NCBI RefSeq assembly: GCF_902497625.1
Contig: NZ_CABVGX010000035.1
Span: 1-64,000, forward strand
Length of the DNA stretch: 64,000 nt
DNA from: Pseudomonas fluorescens
GTDB lineage: Bacteria; Pseudomonadota; Gammaproteobacteria; Pseudomonadales; Pseudomonadaceae
Direction: 5' to 3'
A program made the translations under genes and the position numbers. Shown piece after piece: positions 8,954 through 18,484 of this stretch; position 1 is the first letter of the stretch, and the number at the start of each line of letters is the position of its first letter. The notes below the pieces were generated by a model. The model was not told where the DNA came from and did no database searches. It saw only the letters and a program-made list of their open reading frames with translations.

Positions 8954-8966
8954 GGGTCGCGTTTTC

Positions 8967-9722
8967 ATGGAAAAGACCAAGCAGGCTGCGCCGTCCGCGG
9001 TGCCGCGCCATGTCGCGATCATCATGGATGGTAACAATCGCTGGGCGAAAAAACGCTTTATGCCGGGTGTCGCCGGGCATAAAGCCGGCGTAGATGCCGT
9101 TCGTGCAGTGATCGAGGTGTGTGCCGAGGCCAAGGTCGAGGTGTTGACCCTGTTTGCCTTCTCCAGCGAGAACTGGCAGCGTCCGGCGGATGAAGTCAGC
9201 GCCTTGATGGACCTGTTTTTCAAGGCGTTGCGTCGCGAGGCCAAGCGTCTCAACGACAACAACATCAGCCTGCGCATCATTGGCGACCGCTCGCGCTTCC
9301 ATCCGGAACTGCAAGTCGCCATGCGCGAGGCCGAGGCCATGACGGCGGGCTCCAACCGCTTTGTCCTGCAAATCGCCGCCAACTACGGTGGTCAGTGGGA
9401 CATCGCGCAGGCTGCGCAGCGTCTGGCGCGCGAAGTCCAGGCCGGGCATCTGCGTCCGGAAGACATCACCCCGGAACTGCTGCAAACCTGTCTGGCAACC
9501 GGCGATCTGCCGTTGCCGGACCTGTGCATCCGTACCGGTGGCGAACATCGCATCAGTAATTTTCTGCTGTGGCAGCTGGCTTACGCCGAGTTGTACTTCT
9601 CCGACCTGTTCTGGCCGGACTTCAAACACGACGCCATGCGCACCGCGCTGGCCGATTTCGCTTCTCGCCAGCGTCGCTTCGGTAAAACGAGCGAGCAGGT
9701 CGAGGCTGGAGCCCGGGTTTAA
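8967..9722 (+). CDS. uppS: (2E,6E)-farnesyl-diphosphate-specific ditrans,polycis-undecaprenyl-diphosphate synthase
   Basis: Makes the C55 lipid carrier for peptidoglycan and O-antigen from farnesyl diphosphate and isopentenyl diphosphate. The 251-residue protein has the catalytic Asp in HVAIIMDGNNRWAK (D21), the FAFSSENWQRP segment and the C-terminal RTGGEHRISNFLLWQLAYAELYF signature with the conserved arginines and Glu. The stop codon TAA shares its last base with the ATG of cdsA (9722). Confidence 0.97.
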   Translation: MEKTKQAAPSAVPRHVAIIMDGNNRWAKKRFMPGVAGHKAGVDAVRAVIEVCAEAKVEVLTLFAFSSENWQRPADEVSALMDLFFKALRREAKRLNDNNISLRIIGDRSRFHPELQVAMREAEAMTAGSNRFVLQIAANYGGQWDIAQAAQRLAREVQAGHLRPEDITPELLQTCLATGDLPLPDLCIRTGGEHRISNFLLWQLAYAELYFSDLFWPDFKHDAMRTALADFASRQRRFGKTSEQVEAGARV

Positions 9723-10528
9723 TGCTTAAACAACGAATCATCACTGCACTGATCCTGCTGCCGATTGCCTTGTGCGGCTTTTTCCTGCTTGAGGGTACCG
9801 GGTTTGCCCTGTTTATCGGGCTGGTCGTGACGCTCGGCGCGTGGGAGTGGGCCCGCCTGGCAGGTTTTGCCGCGCAGTCGGCCCGCGTTGGATACGCTGC
9901 GCTTGTCGCGGTGATGTTGTTTTTCATGCACATCCTGCCAGGCCTTGCACCTTGGGTGCTGGGGGCTGCCGTGCTGTGGTGGGCGGTGGCTACATATCTG
10001 GTGCTGACTTATCCAGGTTCGGCTGCGCATTGGTCGAGTGCCGCCTGCAAGCTGGTGATCGGTCTGCTGGTCCTGCTGCCTGCCTGGCAAGGTCTGGTCC
10101 AGATCAAGCAGGCGCCATTGGGCAACTGGCTGATCATGGCGGTGATGGTGCTGGTCTGGGGTGCCGACATCGGCGCGTACTTCTCCGGGCGCAAATTTGG
10201 CAAACGCAAACTGGCTCCGCACGTCAGTCCCGGCAAAAGCTGGGAAGGTGTCTACGGCGGTCTCGCGCTGAGCCTGGTACTGACCGCTATCGTCGGTGTG
10301 TTTCGTGACTGGAGCTTCGGCCAGATCCTCACCGGTCTGATCGGCGCCGCGATTATCGTGTTCATCTCGGTGGTTGGCGATTTGACTGAAAGCATGTTCA
10401 AGCGTCAGTCCGGCATCAAGGACAGCAGTAATCTGCTGCCCGGTCACGGCGGCGTACTGGATCGCATTGATAGCCTGACGGCTGCGATTCCGGTCTTCGC
10501 TGTGTTGTTGTGGATGGCGGCGCCGTGA
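9722..10528 (+). CDS. cdsA: Phosphatidate cytidylyltransferase (CDP-diglyceride synthase)
   Basis: Integral membrane enzyme forming CDP-diacylglycerol from phosphatidic acid and CTP, the branch point of phospholipid synthesis; 268 residues with about eight hydrophobic segments. The family signature SMFKRQSGIKDSSNLLPGHG, with the following GVLDRID, lies near the C-terminus. It overlaps uppS by one base and dxr by four, placing it firmly in the operon. Confidence 0.97.
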   Translation: MLKQRIITALILLPIALCGFFLLEGTGFALFIGLVVTLGAWEWARLAGFAAQSARVGYAALVAVMLFFMHILPGLAPWVLGAAVLWWAVATYLVLTYPGSAAHWSSAACKLVIGLLVLLPAWQGLVQIKQAPLGNWLIMAVMVLVWGADIGAYFSGRKFGKRKLAPHVSPGKSWEGVYGGLALSLVLTAIVGVFRDWSFGQILTGLIGAAIIVFISVVGDLTESMFKRQSGIKDSSNLLPGHGGVLDRIDSLTAAIPVFAVLLWMAAP

Positions 10529-11715
10529 GTCGCCCTCAGCAGGTTACGGTTCTTGGCGCCACCGGTTCGATTGGTCTGAACACGCTCGATGTCATTGCCA
10601 GGCATCCCGATCGTTACCAAGTGTTTGCTGTGAGTGGCTTCACTCGCCTCAGTGAGTTGCTGGCATTGTGCGTGCGCCATGCGCCGCGCTTTGCGGTGGT
10701 GCCGGAGTTGGCTGCTGCTCGTACTCTTCAAGACGATTTGCGCGTTGCCGGCCTCCCCACCCGGGTGTTGGTTGGAGAGGCAGGTCTGTGTCAGGTGGCG
10801 TCTGATCCTGAAGTCGATACGGTAATGGCGGCCATCGTCGGTGCGGCGGGTTTGCGTCCGACATTGGCTGCGGTCGAGGCCGGAAAGAAAATCCTGCTGG
10901 CCAATAAAGAAGCACTGGTCATGTCCGGTGCCTTGTTCATGCAGGCCGTGCGCAAAAGCGGCTCGGTATTGCTGCCGATCGACAGCGAGCACAACGCAAT
11001 TTTTCAATGCATGCCGCCGGACTTTTCCCGCGGTCTTGGCGCGGTGGGTGTCCGGCGGATTTTGCTGACAGCCTCGGGCGGTCCGTTCCGGCAGACGCCC
11101 TTGGCCGACCTGGAGCATGTTTCCCCCGAGCAGGCCTGCGCGCACCCGACCTGGTCGATGGGCCGCAAGATTTCGGTCGATTCGGCGAGCATGATGAACA
11201 AGGGCCTGGAACTCATCGAAGCCTGCTGGCTGTTCGATGCAAAACCGTCGCAGGTCGAGGTTGTGATTCATCCGCAGAGCGTGATTCATTCGCTGGTCGA
11301 CTATATCGACGGCTCGGTTCTGGCGCAGTTGGGTAACCCCGACATGCGCACACCTATATCAAATGCGCTGGCCTGGCCGGAGCGTATTGATTCGGGGGTG
11401 GCGCCGCTGGATCTGTTTGCCATCGCCCGTCTGGATTTTCAGGCGCCGGACGAGCAGCGTTTTCCTTGCTTGCGCCTGGCGCGGCAAGCAGCCGAGGCGG
11501 GCGACAGTGCCCCGGCAATGCTCAATGCCGCCAATGAAGTGGCGGTCGCCGCGTTTCTCGACGGGCGGGTTCGCTACCTGGAAATCGCGAGTATCATCGA
11601 AGAAGTCTTGAATCTCGAGCCGGTGGTTGCGGTGGATGACCTCGAGGCAGTGTTTACGGCCGACGCGAAAGCGCGGGTTCTTGCCGGACAATGGTTGAGT
11701 CGCCACGGGCGATAG
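10525..11715 (+). CDS. dxr: 1-deoxy-D-xylulose 5-phosphate reductoisomerase
   Basis: First committed step of the MEP isoprenoid pathway: rearranges and reduces DXP to 2-C-methylerythritol 4-phosphate with NADPH. The protein has the NADPH-binding GATGSIG at its start, ANKEALVMSG, the metal- and substrate-binding SEHNAIFQC region, and HPQSVIHSLVDY. I choose the GTG at 10525 (MSRPQQVTVLG, 396 residues), which overlaps the cdsA stop as GTGA; an in-frame ATG at 10510 would add five residues inside cdsA. Together with ispD and ispF, also in this window, it accounts for three MEP-pathway steps. Confidence 0.96.
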   Translation: MSRPQQVTVLGATGSIGLNTLDVIARHPDRYQVFAVSGFTRLSELLALCVRHAPRFAVVPELAAARTLQDDLRVAGLPTRVLVGEAGLCQVASDPEVDTVMAAIVGAAGLRPTLAAVEAGKKILLANKEALVMSGALFMQAVRKSGSVLLPIDSEHNAIFQCMPPDFSRGLGAVGVRRILLTASGGPFRQTPLADLEHVSPEQACAHPTWSMGRKISVDSASMMNKGLELIEACWLFDAKPSQVEVVIHPQSVIHSLVDYIDGSVLAQLGNPDMRTPISNALAWPERIDSGVAPLDLFAIARLDFQAPDEQRFPCLRLARQAAEAGDSAPAMLNAANEVAVAAFLDGRVRYLEIASIIEEVLNLEPVVAVDDLEAVFTADAKARVLAGQWLSRHGR

Positions 11716-11749
11716 CATGCAGCACTCGACAAGAATGCGGAGAAAGTAA

Positions 11750-13102
11750 ATGAGCGCGCTCTATATGATTGTCGGCACCCTGATAGCCTTGGGTGTGCTG
11801 GTTACCTTCCACGAGTTCGGCCATTTTTGGGTCGCGCGTCGCTGCGGGGTCAAGGTGTTGCGTTTCTCCGTAGGTTTCGGCATGCCGTTGCTGCGCTGGC
11901 ACGACAAGCAAGGCACCGAGTTCGTGGTCGCCGCCATCCCGCTGGGCGGCTACGTGAAGATGCTCGACGAGCGCGAGGGTGAAGTCCCGCTCGATCAGCT
12001 CGACCAGTCTTTCAATCGCAAGTCGGTGCGCCAACGCATCGCCATTGTCGCGGCCGGCCCGATTGCCAACTTTTTACTGGCACTGATTTTTTTCTGGGTT
12101 TTGGCGATGCTCGGCAGCGAGCAGGTGCGTCCTGTCATTGGTGCCGTCGAGTCCGGCAGCATTGCCGCCAAGGCCGGTTTGAATGCCGGCCAGGAAATCG
12201 TTGCCATCGACGGCGAAGCGACCACTGGCTGGAGTGCGGTCAACCTGCAGTTGGTTCGTCGGCTTGGTGAGAGTGGTTCGCTGCAAGTGTTGGTGCGCGA
12301 ACAAGGCTCCACGGCAGACACGCCTCGAGAGCTGGTGTTGAATGAATGGCTCAAAGGCGCCGACGAGCCGGATCCGATTCGCTCGCTGGGGATTCGCCCG
12401 TGGCGTCCGGCATTGCCGCCGGTGCTTGCAGAGCTCGACCCGAAAGGTCCGGCCCAGGCTGCTGGCCTGAAAACCGGTGATCGCTTGCTCGCGCTCGACG
12501 GCAAGGCCGTGGATGATTGGCAGCAAGTGGTCGACACGGTGCGGATGCATCCCGATACCAAAATCATGCTGCGAGTCGAGCGCGACAGTGCTCAAATCGA
12601 CGTCCCTGTGATGTTGGCTGCTCGTGGCGAGAGCAAAGCGCCGAGCGGTTACCTGGGCGCTGGCGTAAAAGCGATCGACTGGCCGCCGGAGATGATTCGC
12701 GAGGTCAGTTACGGTCCGTTGGCTGCAATTGGCGAAGGGGCTCGACGCACTTGGACCATGAGCATCCTGACCCTCGATTCGCTCAAGAAAATGTTGTTCG
12801 GCGAGCTCTCGGTAAAAAACTTGAGTGGACCGATAACCATTGCTAAAGTGGCGGGCGCTTCTGCCCAGTCGGGTGTCGCTGATTTCCTGAATTTCCTTGC
12901 TTATCTGAGTATTAGCCTGGGTGTTCTGAATTTGCTGCCCATTCCAGTACTGGATGGGGGGCATTTGTTGTTTTATCTGATCGAATGGGCGCGTGGTCGT
13001 CCCTTGTCGGATCGGGTGCAGGGTTGGGGGATACAGATCGGTATCAGTTTGGTGGTCGGGGTGATGTTGCTTGCTCTGGTCAATGATCTGGGTCGACTGT
13101 AA
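11750..13102 (+). CDS. rseP: Site-2 intramembrane zinc metalloprotease RseP
   Basis: Inner-membrane protease that completes cleavage of the anti-sigma factor MucA/RseA, releasing the envelope-stress sigma factor (AlgU in Pseudomonas). The HEFGH zinc motif is at residues 21-25 in the first membrane segment; two PDZ domains follow (about 115-190 and 200-280), and LLPIPVLDGGHLLFYLIE near the C-terminus supplies the third ligand. 450 residues, as expected. It sits 34 bases after dxr with its own AGAAAG ribosome binding site and precedes bamA, coupling stress signalling genes to outer-membrane assembly genes. Confidence 0.96.
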   Translation: MSALYMIVGTLIALGVLVTFHEFGHFWVARRCGVKVLRFSVGFGMPLLRWHDKQGTEFVVAAIPLGGYVKMLDEREGEVPLDQLDQSFNRKSVRQRIAIVAAGPIANFLLALIFFWVLAMLGSEQVRPVIGAVESGSIAAKAGLNAGQEIVAIDGEATTGWSAVNLQLVRRLGESGSLQVLVREQGSTADTPRELVLNEWLKGADEPDPIRSLGIRPWRPALPPVLAELDPKGPAQAAGLKTGDRLLALDGKAVDDWQQVVDTVRMHPDTKIMLRVERDSAQIDVPVMLAARGESKAPSGYLGAGVKAIDWPPEMIREVSYGPLAAIGEGARRTWTMSILTLDSLKKMLFGELSVKNLSGPITIAKVAGASAQSGVADFLNFLAYLSISLGVLNLLPIPVLDGGHLLFYLIEWARGRPLSDRVQGWGIQIGISLVVGVMLLALVNDLGRL

Positions 13103-13122
13103 CGCTTCGCCGAATTGCGAAT

Positions 13123-13148
13123 CTGCCGCATTTTGCGGCAGTTTGTTT
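13123..13148 (+). terminator. Terminator-like hairpin between rseP and bamA
   Basis: CTGCCGC-ATTTT-GCGGCAG (13123-13141) followed by TTTGTTTAT. The stem is only 7 bp and the T run is interrupted, so it may attenuate rather than end transcription. Confidence 0.4.
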
Positions 13149-13176
13149 ATTGCCAGTTGGAATAAGAAAGGACTTC

Positions 13177-15552
13177 ATGAAACGTCTGCTGCTAACTGCG
13201 GTTCTCACCGTATTGATGATCGCCGAAGTTCACGCCGAGTCCTTCACTATCTCTGATATTCGCGTCAATGGCCTCCAGCGGGTCTCCGCGGGTAGCGTCT
13301 TTGGTGCCTTGCCGTTGAACGTCGGTGAACAGGCGGATGATCGTCGCCTGGTGGAATCCACTCGTGCGTTGTTCAAAACCGGTTTCTTTCAAGATATCCA
13401 GCTGGGCCGTGATGGCAACGTCCTGGTCATCACGGTGGTCGAGCGCCCATCCGTTGCCAGTATCGAGATCGAGGGTAACAAGGCGATCTCTACTGAAGAC
13501 TTGATGAAGGGTCTCAAACAATCCGGTCTTGCCGAAGGCGAGATCTTCCAGCGCGCCACGCTCGAAGGCGTGCGTAACGAACTGCAGCGTCAGTACGTCG
13601 CTCAGGGCCGTTACTCGGCGACCGTCGATACCGAAGTGGTATCGCAGCCGCGTAACCGCGTGGCGCTCAAGGTCAACATCAACGAAGGCACGGTTGCCGC
13701 TATCCAGCACATCAACGTGGTGGGCAACACGGTTTTCCCGGATGACGACCTGATCGATCTGTTCGAACTGAAAACCACCAACTGGTTGTCGTTCTTCAAG
13801 AACGATGACAAGTATGCGCGTGAAAAGCTGTCCGGTGACCTGGAGCGTCTGCGCTCCTACTACCTGGACCGTGGCTATATCAACATGGATATCGCTTCGA
13901 CCCAGGTCTCAATCACCCCGGACAAGAAACACGTCTATATCACTGTCAACGTCAACGAAGGCGAGAAGTACACCGTTCGCGACGTCAAACTCAGTGGTGA
14001 CCTGAAAGTCCCTGAGGACCAGGTCAAATCGTTGCTGCTGGTGCAGAAAGGCCAGGTGTTCTCGCGCAAGCTGATGACGACTACGTCCGAACTGATCACC
14101 CGTCGTCTGGGTAACGAAGGCTACACCTTTGCCAACGTCAACGGCGTGCCTCAGCCTCATGATGAAGACAACACCGTCGATATCACGTTCGCTGTCGATC
14201 CGGGCAAACGTGCTTACGTAAACCGTATCAACTTCCGTGGCAACACCAAGTCGGAAGACGAAGTGCTGCGCCGTGAAATGCGTCAGATGGAAGGGGGTTG
14301 GGCGTCGACCTACTTGATCGACCAGTCCAAGACCCGTCTTGAGCGTTTGGGCTTCTTCAAGGAAGTCAACGTCGAAACGCCAGCAGTGCCGGGTGTCGAC
14401 GACCAGGTTGATGTGAACTACAGCGTAGAAGAGCAGGCGTCCGGCTCGATCACTGCGAGTGTCGGTTTTGCCCAGAGCGCCGGTCTGATTCTTGGTGGCT
14501 CGATCACTCAGAACAACTTCCTCGGTACCGGTAACAAGGTCAGCATCGGCCTGACCCGCAGTGAATACCAGACTCGGTATAACTTCGGTTATGTGGACCC
14601 GTATTGGACTGCTGATGGCGTCAGCCTCGGTTACAACGCGTTCTATCGCACCACTGACTATGACGAGCTTGAAACCGATCTCGCCAGCTATGCAGTGGAC
14701 AGTCTGGGTGCCGGCGTCAACGTGGGTTATCCGATCAGCGAAACGTCGCGCCTGACCTTCGGCCTGACAGCGCAACAGGACACGATCAAGACGGGCGTTT
14801 ACACCGTCGACGAGATTTTCGATTTCGTGAACAAGGAAGGCGACAAGTACCTGAACTTCAAGGCCTCGGCCGGTTGGTCCGAGTCGACATTGAACAAAGG
14901 CGTGCTGGCCACTCGCGGTCGCTCTCAGAGCCTGGTGCTGGAAACCACGACGCCGGGCAGCGACCTGTCGTTCTTCAAGCTTGATTACCGTGGCCAGTTG
15001 TTCCAGCCATTGTCCGAAAACTACACCATGCGCCTGCACACCGAGCTGGGTTACGGTGACGGATACGGTTCGACCGACGGCTTGCCGTTCTACGAGAACT
15101 ACTACGCAGGTGGTTTCAACTCGGTACGTGGCTTCAAGGACAGCACGCTGGGTCCACGCAGTACGCCGAGTACCGGTCGTAACCCGGGTACATCGGTTGA
15201 CCCGGACCAGGATCCACTGCCATTCGGTGGTAACGTCCTGATCCAGGGTGGTGTAGAGCTGCTGTTCCCTCTGCCGTTCGTGAAAGATCAACGTTCCCTG
15301 CGCACTTCGGTCTTCTGGGATGTGGGTAACGTGTTCGACTCGTCTTGCTCGGATACCACCAACGCCGATGGCACGAAGTCCAACACCAAGTGCAACGAAA
15401 TCAGCCTGAGCAACATGGCAAGCTCCGTCGGTGTCGGTGTGACATGGGTCACCGCCCTGGGTCCATTGAGTTTCGCGTTGGCCATGCCAATCAAAAAACC
15501 GGATGAGGCTGAAACACAAGTGTTCCAATTCTCCCTCGGCCAGACGTTCTAA
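13177..15552 (+). CDS. bamA: Outer membrane protein assembly factor BamA
   Basis: Core of the BAM complex, which folds beta-barrel proteins into the outer membrane. A signal peptide (MKRLLLTAVLTVLMIAEVHA, cleaved before ES) is followed by five POTRA domains (about residues 22-420) and a C-terminal 16-strand barrel ending in the outer-membrane-protein phenylalanine (SLGQTF). The lid-loop signature is present as SVRGF in the segment GGFNSVRGFKDSTLG. I use the ATG at 13177 (791 residues), preceded by AAGAAAGGAC, rather than an upstream TTG. It is followed 45 bases later by the chaperone gene skp. Confidence 0.97.
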   Translation: MKRLLLTAVLTVLMIAEVHAESFTISDIRVNGLQRVSAGSVFGALPLNVGEQADDRRLVESTRALFKTGFFQDIQLGRDGNVLVITVVERPSVASIEIEGNKAISTEDLMKGLKQSGLAEGEIFQRATLEGVRNELQRQYVAQGRYSATVDTEVVSQPRNRVALKVNINEGTVAAIQHINVVGNTVFPDDDLIDLFELKTTNWLSFFKNDDKYAREKLSGDLERLRSYYLDRGYINMDIASTQVSITPDKKHVYITVNVNEGEKYTVRDVKLSGDLKVPEDQVKSLLLVQKGQVFSRKLMTTTSELITRRLGNEGYTFANVNGVPQPHDEDNTVDITFAVDPGKRAYVNRINFRGNTKSEDEVLRREMRQMEGGWASTYLIDQSKTRLERLGFFKEVNVETPAVPGVDDQVDVNYSVEEQASGSITASVGFAQSAGLILGGSITQNNFLGTGNKVSIGLTRSEYQTRYNFGYVDPYWTADGVSLGYNAFYRTTDYDELETDLASYAVDSLGAGVNVGYPISETSRLTFGLTAQQDTIKTGVYTVDEIFDFVNKEGDKYLNFKASAGWSESTLNKGVLATRGRSQSLVLETTTPGSDLSFFKLDYRGQLFQPLSENYTMRLHTELGYGDGYGSTDGLPFYENYYAGGFNSVRGFKDSTLGPRSTPSTGRNPGTSVDPDQDPLPFGGNVLIQGGVELLFPLPFVKDQRSLRTSVFWDVGNVFDSSCSDTTNADGTKSNTKCNEISLSNMASSVGVGVTWVTALGPLSFALAMPIKKPDEAETQVFQFSLGQTF

Positions 15553-15597
15553 GCGTCTGACCCAAGATAACGACAATGGATTTTGTAGGAGTGCATC

Positions 15598-16101
15598 GTG
15601 CGTAAGTTGACTCAATTGGTTCTCCTGGCAACCGTACTGGTAGCAGGTCCGGCTTTTGCCGACATGAAAATCGCCGTTCTGAACTATCAAATGGCCCTGC
15701 TGGAATCTGACGCGGCGAAGAAATACGCCGTGGATGCCGAGAAAAAGTTCGGCCCTCAGCTGAGCAAGCTCAAAACACTGGAAAGCAGTGCCAAAGGCAT
15801 TCAGGATCGTCTGATGGCCGGCGGTGACAAAATGCAGCAAGGCGAGCGCGAGCGTCTGGAGCTTGAATTCAAGCAAAAGGCTCGTGACTTTCAGTTTCAG
15901 TCCAAGGAACTGAACGAAGCAAAAGCCGTTGCCGACCGTGAAATGCTGAAGCAGCTGAAGCCGAAACTGGACAGCGCTGTGGAAGAAGTCATCAAGAAAG
16001 GTGCTTTTGACCTGGTCTTCGAGCGTGGCGCAGTGATTGATGTCAAACCTCAGTACGACATCACCCGCCAGGTCATCGAGCGCATGAATCAGCTGAAGTA
16101 A
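15598..16101 (+). CDS. skp: Periplasmic chaperone Skp/OmpH
   Basis: Trimeric periplasmic holdase that carries unfolded outer-membrane proteins to BAM. 167 residues: signal peptide MRKLTQLVLLATVLVAGPAFA, then a small beta core with KIAVLNYQMALLESDAAKK and long charged coiled-coil arms (residues about 50-120). The start is GTG at 15598, with AGGAG eight bases upstream. Its place between bamA and lpxD is conserved in Gammaproteobacteria. Confidence 0.93.
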   Translation: MRKLTQLVLLATVLVAGPAFADMKIAVLNYQMALLESDAAKKYAVDAEKKFGPQLSKLKTLESSAKGIQDRLMAGGDKMQQGERERLELEFKQKARDFQFQSKELNEAKAVADREMLKQLKPKLDSAVEEVIKKGAFDLVFERGAVIDVKPQYDITRQVIERMNQLK

Positions 16102-16104
16102 TCC

Positions 16105-17160
16105 ATGACAGCGACCATGAAACTCGGCCAGTTGGCCGAGTTCCTCGGCGCCACCCTACGTGGCGACGCGGAGAAAGAAATTACTGGGCTAGCCACTTTG
16201 CAAGAGGCTGGCCCAGCTCAGTTGAGCTTCCTGGCAAATCCCCAATACCGTAAATACCTGGTGGACTGCCGGGCCGCTGCCTTGTTGCTGAAGGCCGCCG
16301 ATGCCGACGGGTGTAAGAGTGATGTGCTGATCGTTCCCGATCCGTACCTTGCGTACGCACGCATCTCCCATCTGTTCGATCCCAAACCCAAGGCAGCTCC
16401 CGGCATCCACCCGACTGCGGTGGTGGCGGACAACGCCGTGATTGATCCTGCGGCGAGTATCGGTGCCTTTGCGGTTATTGAATGCGGAGCGCGTATCGGC
16501 GCAGGCGTGACAATTGGCGCGCACTGCTTTATTGGTGCGCGCAGCGAGATCGGCGAGGGCGGGTGGCTGGCCCCGAGAGTCACGTTGTATCACGATGTGC
16601 GCATCGGCAAGCGGGTGGTGATCCAATCCGGTGCAGTGCTCGGTGGTGAAGGCTTCGGCTTTGCCAACGAGAAAGGCATCTGGCAGAAAATCGCCCAGAT
16701 CGGCGGTGTGCTGGTCGGCGACGATGTGGAGATTGGCGTCAATACCGCCATCGACCGCGGTGCGCTGGCGGATACCGTCATCGGTAATGGCGTCAAGCTC
16801 GACAATCAGATCCAGATTGCCCATAACGTGCAGATCGGTGATCACACCGCCATGGCTGCTTGTGTGGGTATCTCTGGCAGCACCAAAATCGGCAAGCATT
16901 GCATGCTCGCCGGTGGTGTCGGGCTGGTGGGGCACATCGAGATTTGCGACAAGGTTTTCATCACCGGGATGACCATGGTTACCCACTCGATTACCGAGCC
17001 AGGTTCCTATTCTTCCGGCACGGCCATGCAGCCGGCTGCCGAATGGCGCAAAAGCGCGGCACGTCTGCGTCAGCTCGATGACATTGCTCGACGGTTACGA
17101 CAGCTGGAAAAGCGAGTAGGGGAAGTGACCCCTGACGGTAATGCTTCATCAGATGGCTGA
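16105..17160 (+). CDS. lpxD: UDP-3-O-(3-hydroxymyristoyl)glucosamine N-acyltransferase
   Basis: Third step of lipid A synthesis: adds the N-linked 3-hydroxyacyl chain. The 351-residue protein has an N-terminal uridine-binding domain (LATLQEAGPAQLSFLANPQYRKYL) and a left-handed beta-helix of hexapeptide repeats from about residue 105 to 300, with the catalytic His in the DNQIQIAHNVQIGDHT stretch, then a C-terminal helix. The ATG lies three bases after the skp stop, so translation is probably coupled. Confidence 0.97.
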   Translation: MTATMKLGQLAEFLGATLRGDAEKEITGLATLQEAGPAQLSFLANPQYRKYLVDCRAAALLLKAADADGCKSDVLIVPDPYLAYARISHLFDPKPKAAPGIHPTAVVADNAVIDPAASIGAFAVIECGARIGAGVTIGAHCFIGARSEIGEGGWLAPRVTLYHDVRIGKRVVIQSGAVLGGEGFGFANEKGIWQKIAQIGGVLVGDDVEIGVNTAIDRGALADTVIGNGVKLDNQIQIAHNVQIGDHTAMAACVGISGSTKIGKHCMLAGGVGLVGHIEICDKVFITGMTMVTHSITEPGSYSSGTAMQPAAEWRKSAARLRQLDDIARRLRQLEKRVGEVTPDGNASSDG

Positions 17161-17268
17161 TACCATTTCCATATCAAGTGTGCACAGCCGTTAGACTGCC
17201 CCCTTGATTTGCTAGAGGGGCGCGCGTCAGTCGCGCGCTCCCAATCTTTACATAGGCTTCCCCCCGAA

Positions 17269-17709
17269 ATGATGGACATCAACGAGATTCGCGAATACCT
17301 GCCTCACCGTTACCCGTTCCTGCTGGTGGATCGGGTCGTGGATCTGGATGTGGAAGGCAAGCGCATTCGCGCGTACAAGAATGTCAGCATCAACGAGCCG
17401 TTCTTCAATGGTCACTTCCCTGCGCATCCAATCATGCCGGGCGTATTGATCATCGAAGCGATGGCTCAGGCTGCCGGGATCCTTGGTTTCAAAATGCTCG
17501 ACGTGAAGCCCGCCGATGGCACGCTTTACTATTTCGTCGGCTCCGACAAGCTGCGCTTCCGCCAGCCGGTCCTCCCGGGCGATCAGTTGATCCTTGAAGC
17601 CAAGTTCCTGAGCTGCAAGCGTCAGATCTGGAAATTCGAATGCCAGGCTTCGGTCGACGGCAAGCCAGTCTGCTCGGCTGAAATCATCTGCGCGGAACGC
17701 AAACTATGA
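17269..17709 (+). CDS. fabZ: 3-hydroxyacyl-[acyl-carrier-protein] dehydratase FabZ
   Basis: Dehydrates 3-hydroxyacyl-ACP in fatty acid elongation and competes with LpxA/LpxD for hydroxyacyl-ACP. 146 residues of hot-dog fold with catalytic His in NGHFPAHPIMPG and catalytic Glu in LIIEAMAQAAG. The start is the first of two adjacent ATGs at 17269, giving MMDINEIREYLPHRYPFLL. The 108-base gap before it holds a GC hairpin (GCGCGCG-TCAGT-CGCGCGC, 17220-17238) with no T run. It overlaps lpxA by four bases. Confidence 0.96.
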   Translation: MMDINEIREYLPHRYPFLLVDRVVDLDVEGKRIRAYKNVSINEPFFNGHFPAHPIMPGVLIIEAMAQAAGILGFKMLDVKPADGTLYYFVGSDKLRFRQPVLPGDQLILEAKFLSCKRQIWKFECQASVDGKPVCSAEIICAERKL

Positions 17710-18482
17710 GTTTGATTGACCCTCGCGCAATCATCGATCCGACGGCCGTTCTGGCCGCCGACGTCGAGGTCGGCCCATGGTCGATCGTCGGCGCAGGTGT
17801 GGAAATCGGCGAGGGAACAGTGATCGGGCCGCATGTAATTCTCAAGGGCCCGACACGGATTGGTAAGCACAATCGCATCTACCAGTTTTCTTCGATCGGC
17901 GAAGATACGCCGGACCTCAAATACAAAGGCGAAGAAACCCGGCTGGTCATTGGTGACCACAACGTCATTCGCGAAGGCGTGACGATTCATCGTGGGACTG
18001 TTCAGGACCGTTCGGAAACGACCCTGGGGGATCACAACCTCATTATGGCGTACGCGCACATCGGGCACGACAGCGTCATCGGCGACCACTGCATCCTGGT
18101 CAACAACACTGCGTTGGCCGGGCATGTGCACGTTGCCGACTGGGCGATCCTGTCGGGTTTCACTCTGGTTCATCAGTATTGCCATATAGGCGCCCACAGC
18201 TTTTCCGGCATGGGCACAGCCATTGGCAAGGACGTCCCAGCGTACGTTACGGTATTCGGCAACCCGGCCGAAGCGCGCAGCATGAACTTCGAAGGCATGC
18301 GCCGCCGGGGTTTCAGCGAAGAAGCAATCCATGCGTTACGTCGAGCTTATAAGGTGGTTTACCGCCACGGACTGACGGTTGAACAAGCGCTCGGCGAGCT
18401 GGCCGAGTCGTCGGCGCAGTTCCCGGAAGTTGCGATATTTCGCGACTCCATCCAGTCTTCGACCCGCGGCATCACGCGTTAA
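17706..18482 (+). CDS. lpxA: UDP-N-acetylglucosamine O-acyltransferase
   Basis: First step of lipid A synthesis, transfer of a 3-hydroxyacyl chain from ACP to UDP-GlcNAc. 258 residues: hexapeptide beta-helix (about 1-190) starting IDPRAIIDPTAVLAADVEVG, with the catalytic His in NNTALAGHVHVAD, then a C-terminal helical domain with GMRRRGFSEEAIHALRRAYK. ATGA overlap with fabZ and a two-base gap to lpxB show a tight fabZ-lpxA-lpxB unit. Confidence 0.97.
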   Translation: MSLIDPRAIIDPTAVLAADVEVGPWSIVGAGVEIGEGTVIGPHVILKGPTRIGKHNRIYQFSSIGEDTPDLKYKGEETRLVIGDHNVIREGVTIHRGTVQDRSETTLGDHNLIMAYAHIGHDSVIGDHCILVNNTALAGHVHVADWAILSGFTLVHQYCHIGAHSFSGMGTAIGKDVPAYVTVFGNPAEARSMNFEGMRRRGFSEEAIHALRRAYKVVYRHGLTVEQALGELAESSAQFPEVAIFRDSIQSSTRGITR

Positions 18483-18484
18483 TC

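Noticed and set aside
13909..15876. Minus-strand frame of 655 codons across bamA and skp
   Set aside because: Antisense shadow of the barrel-coding sequence, spanning two real genes.
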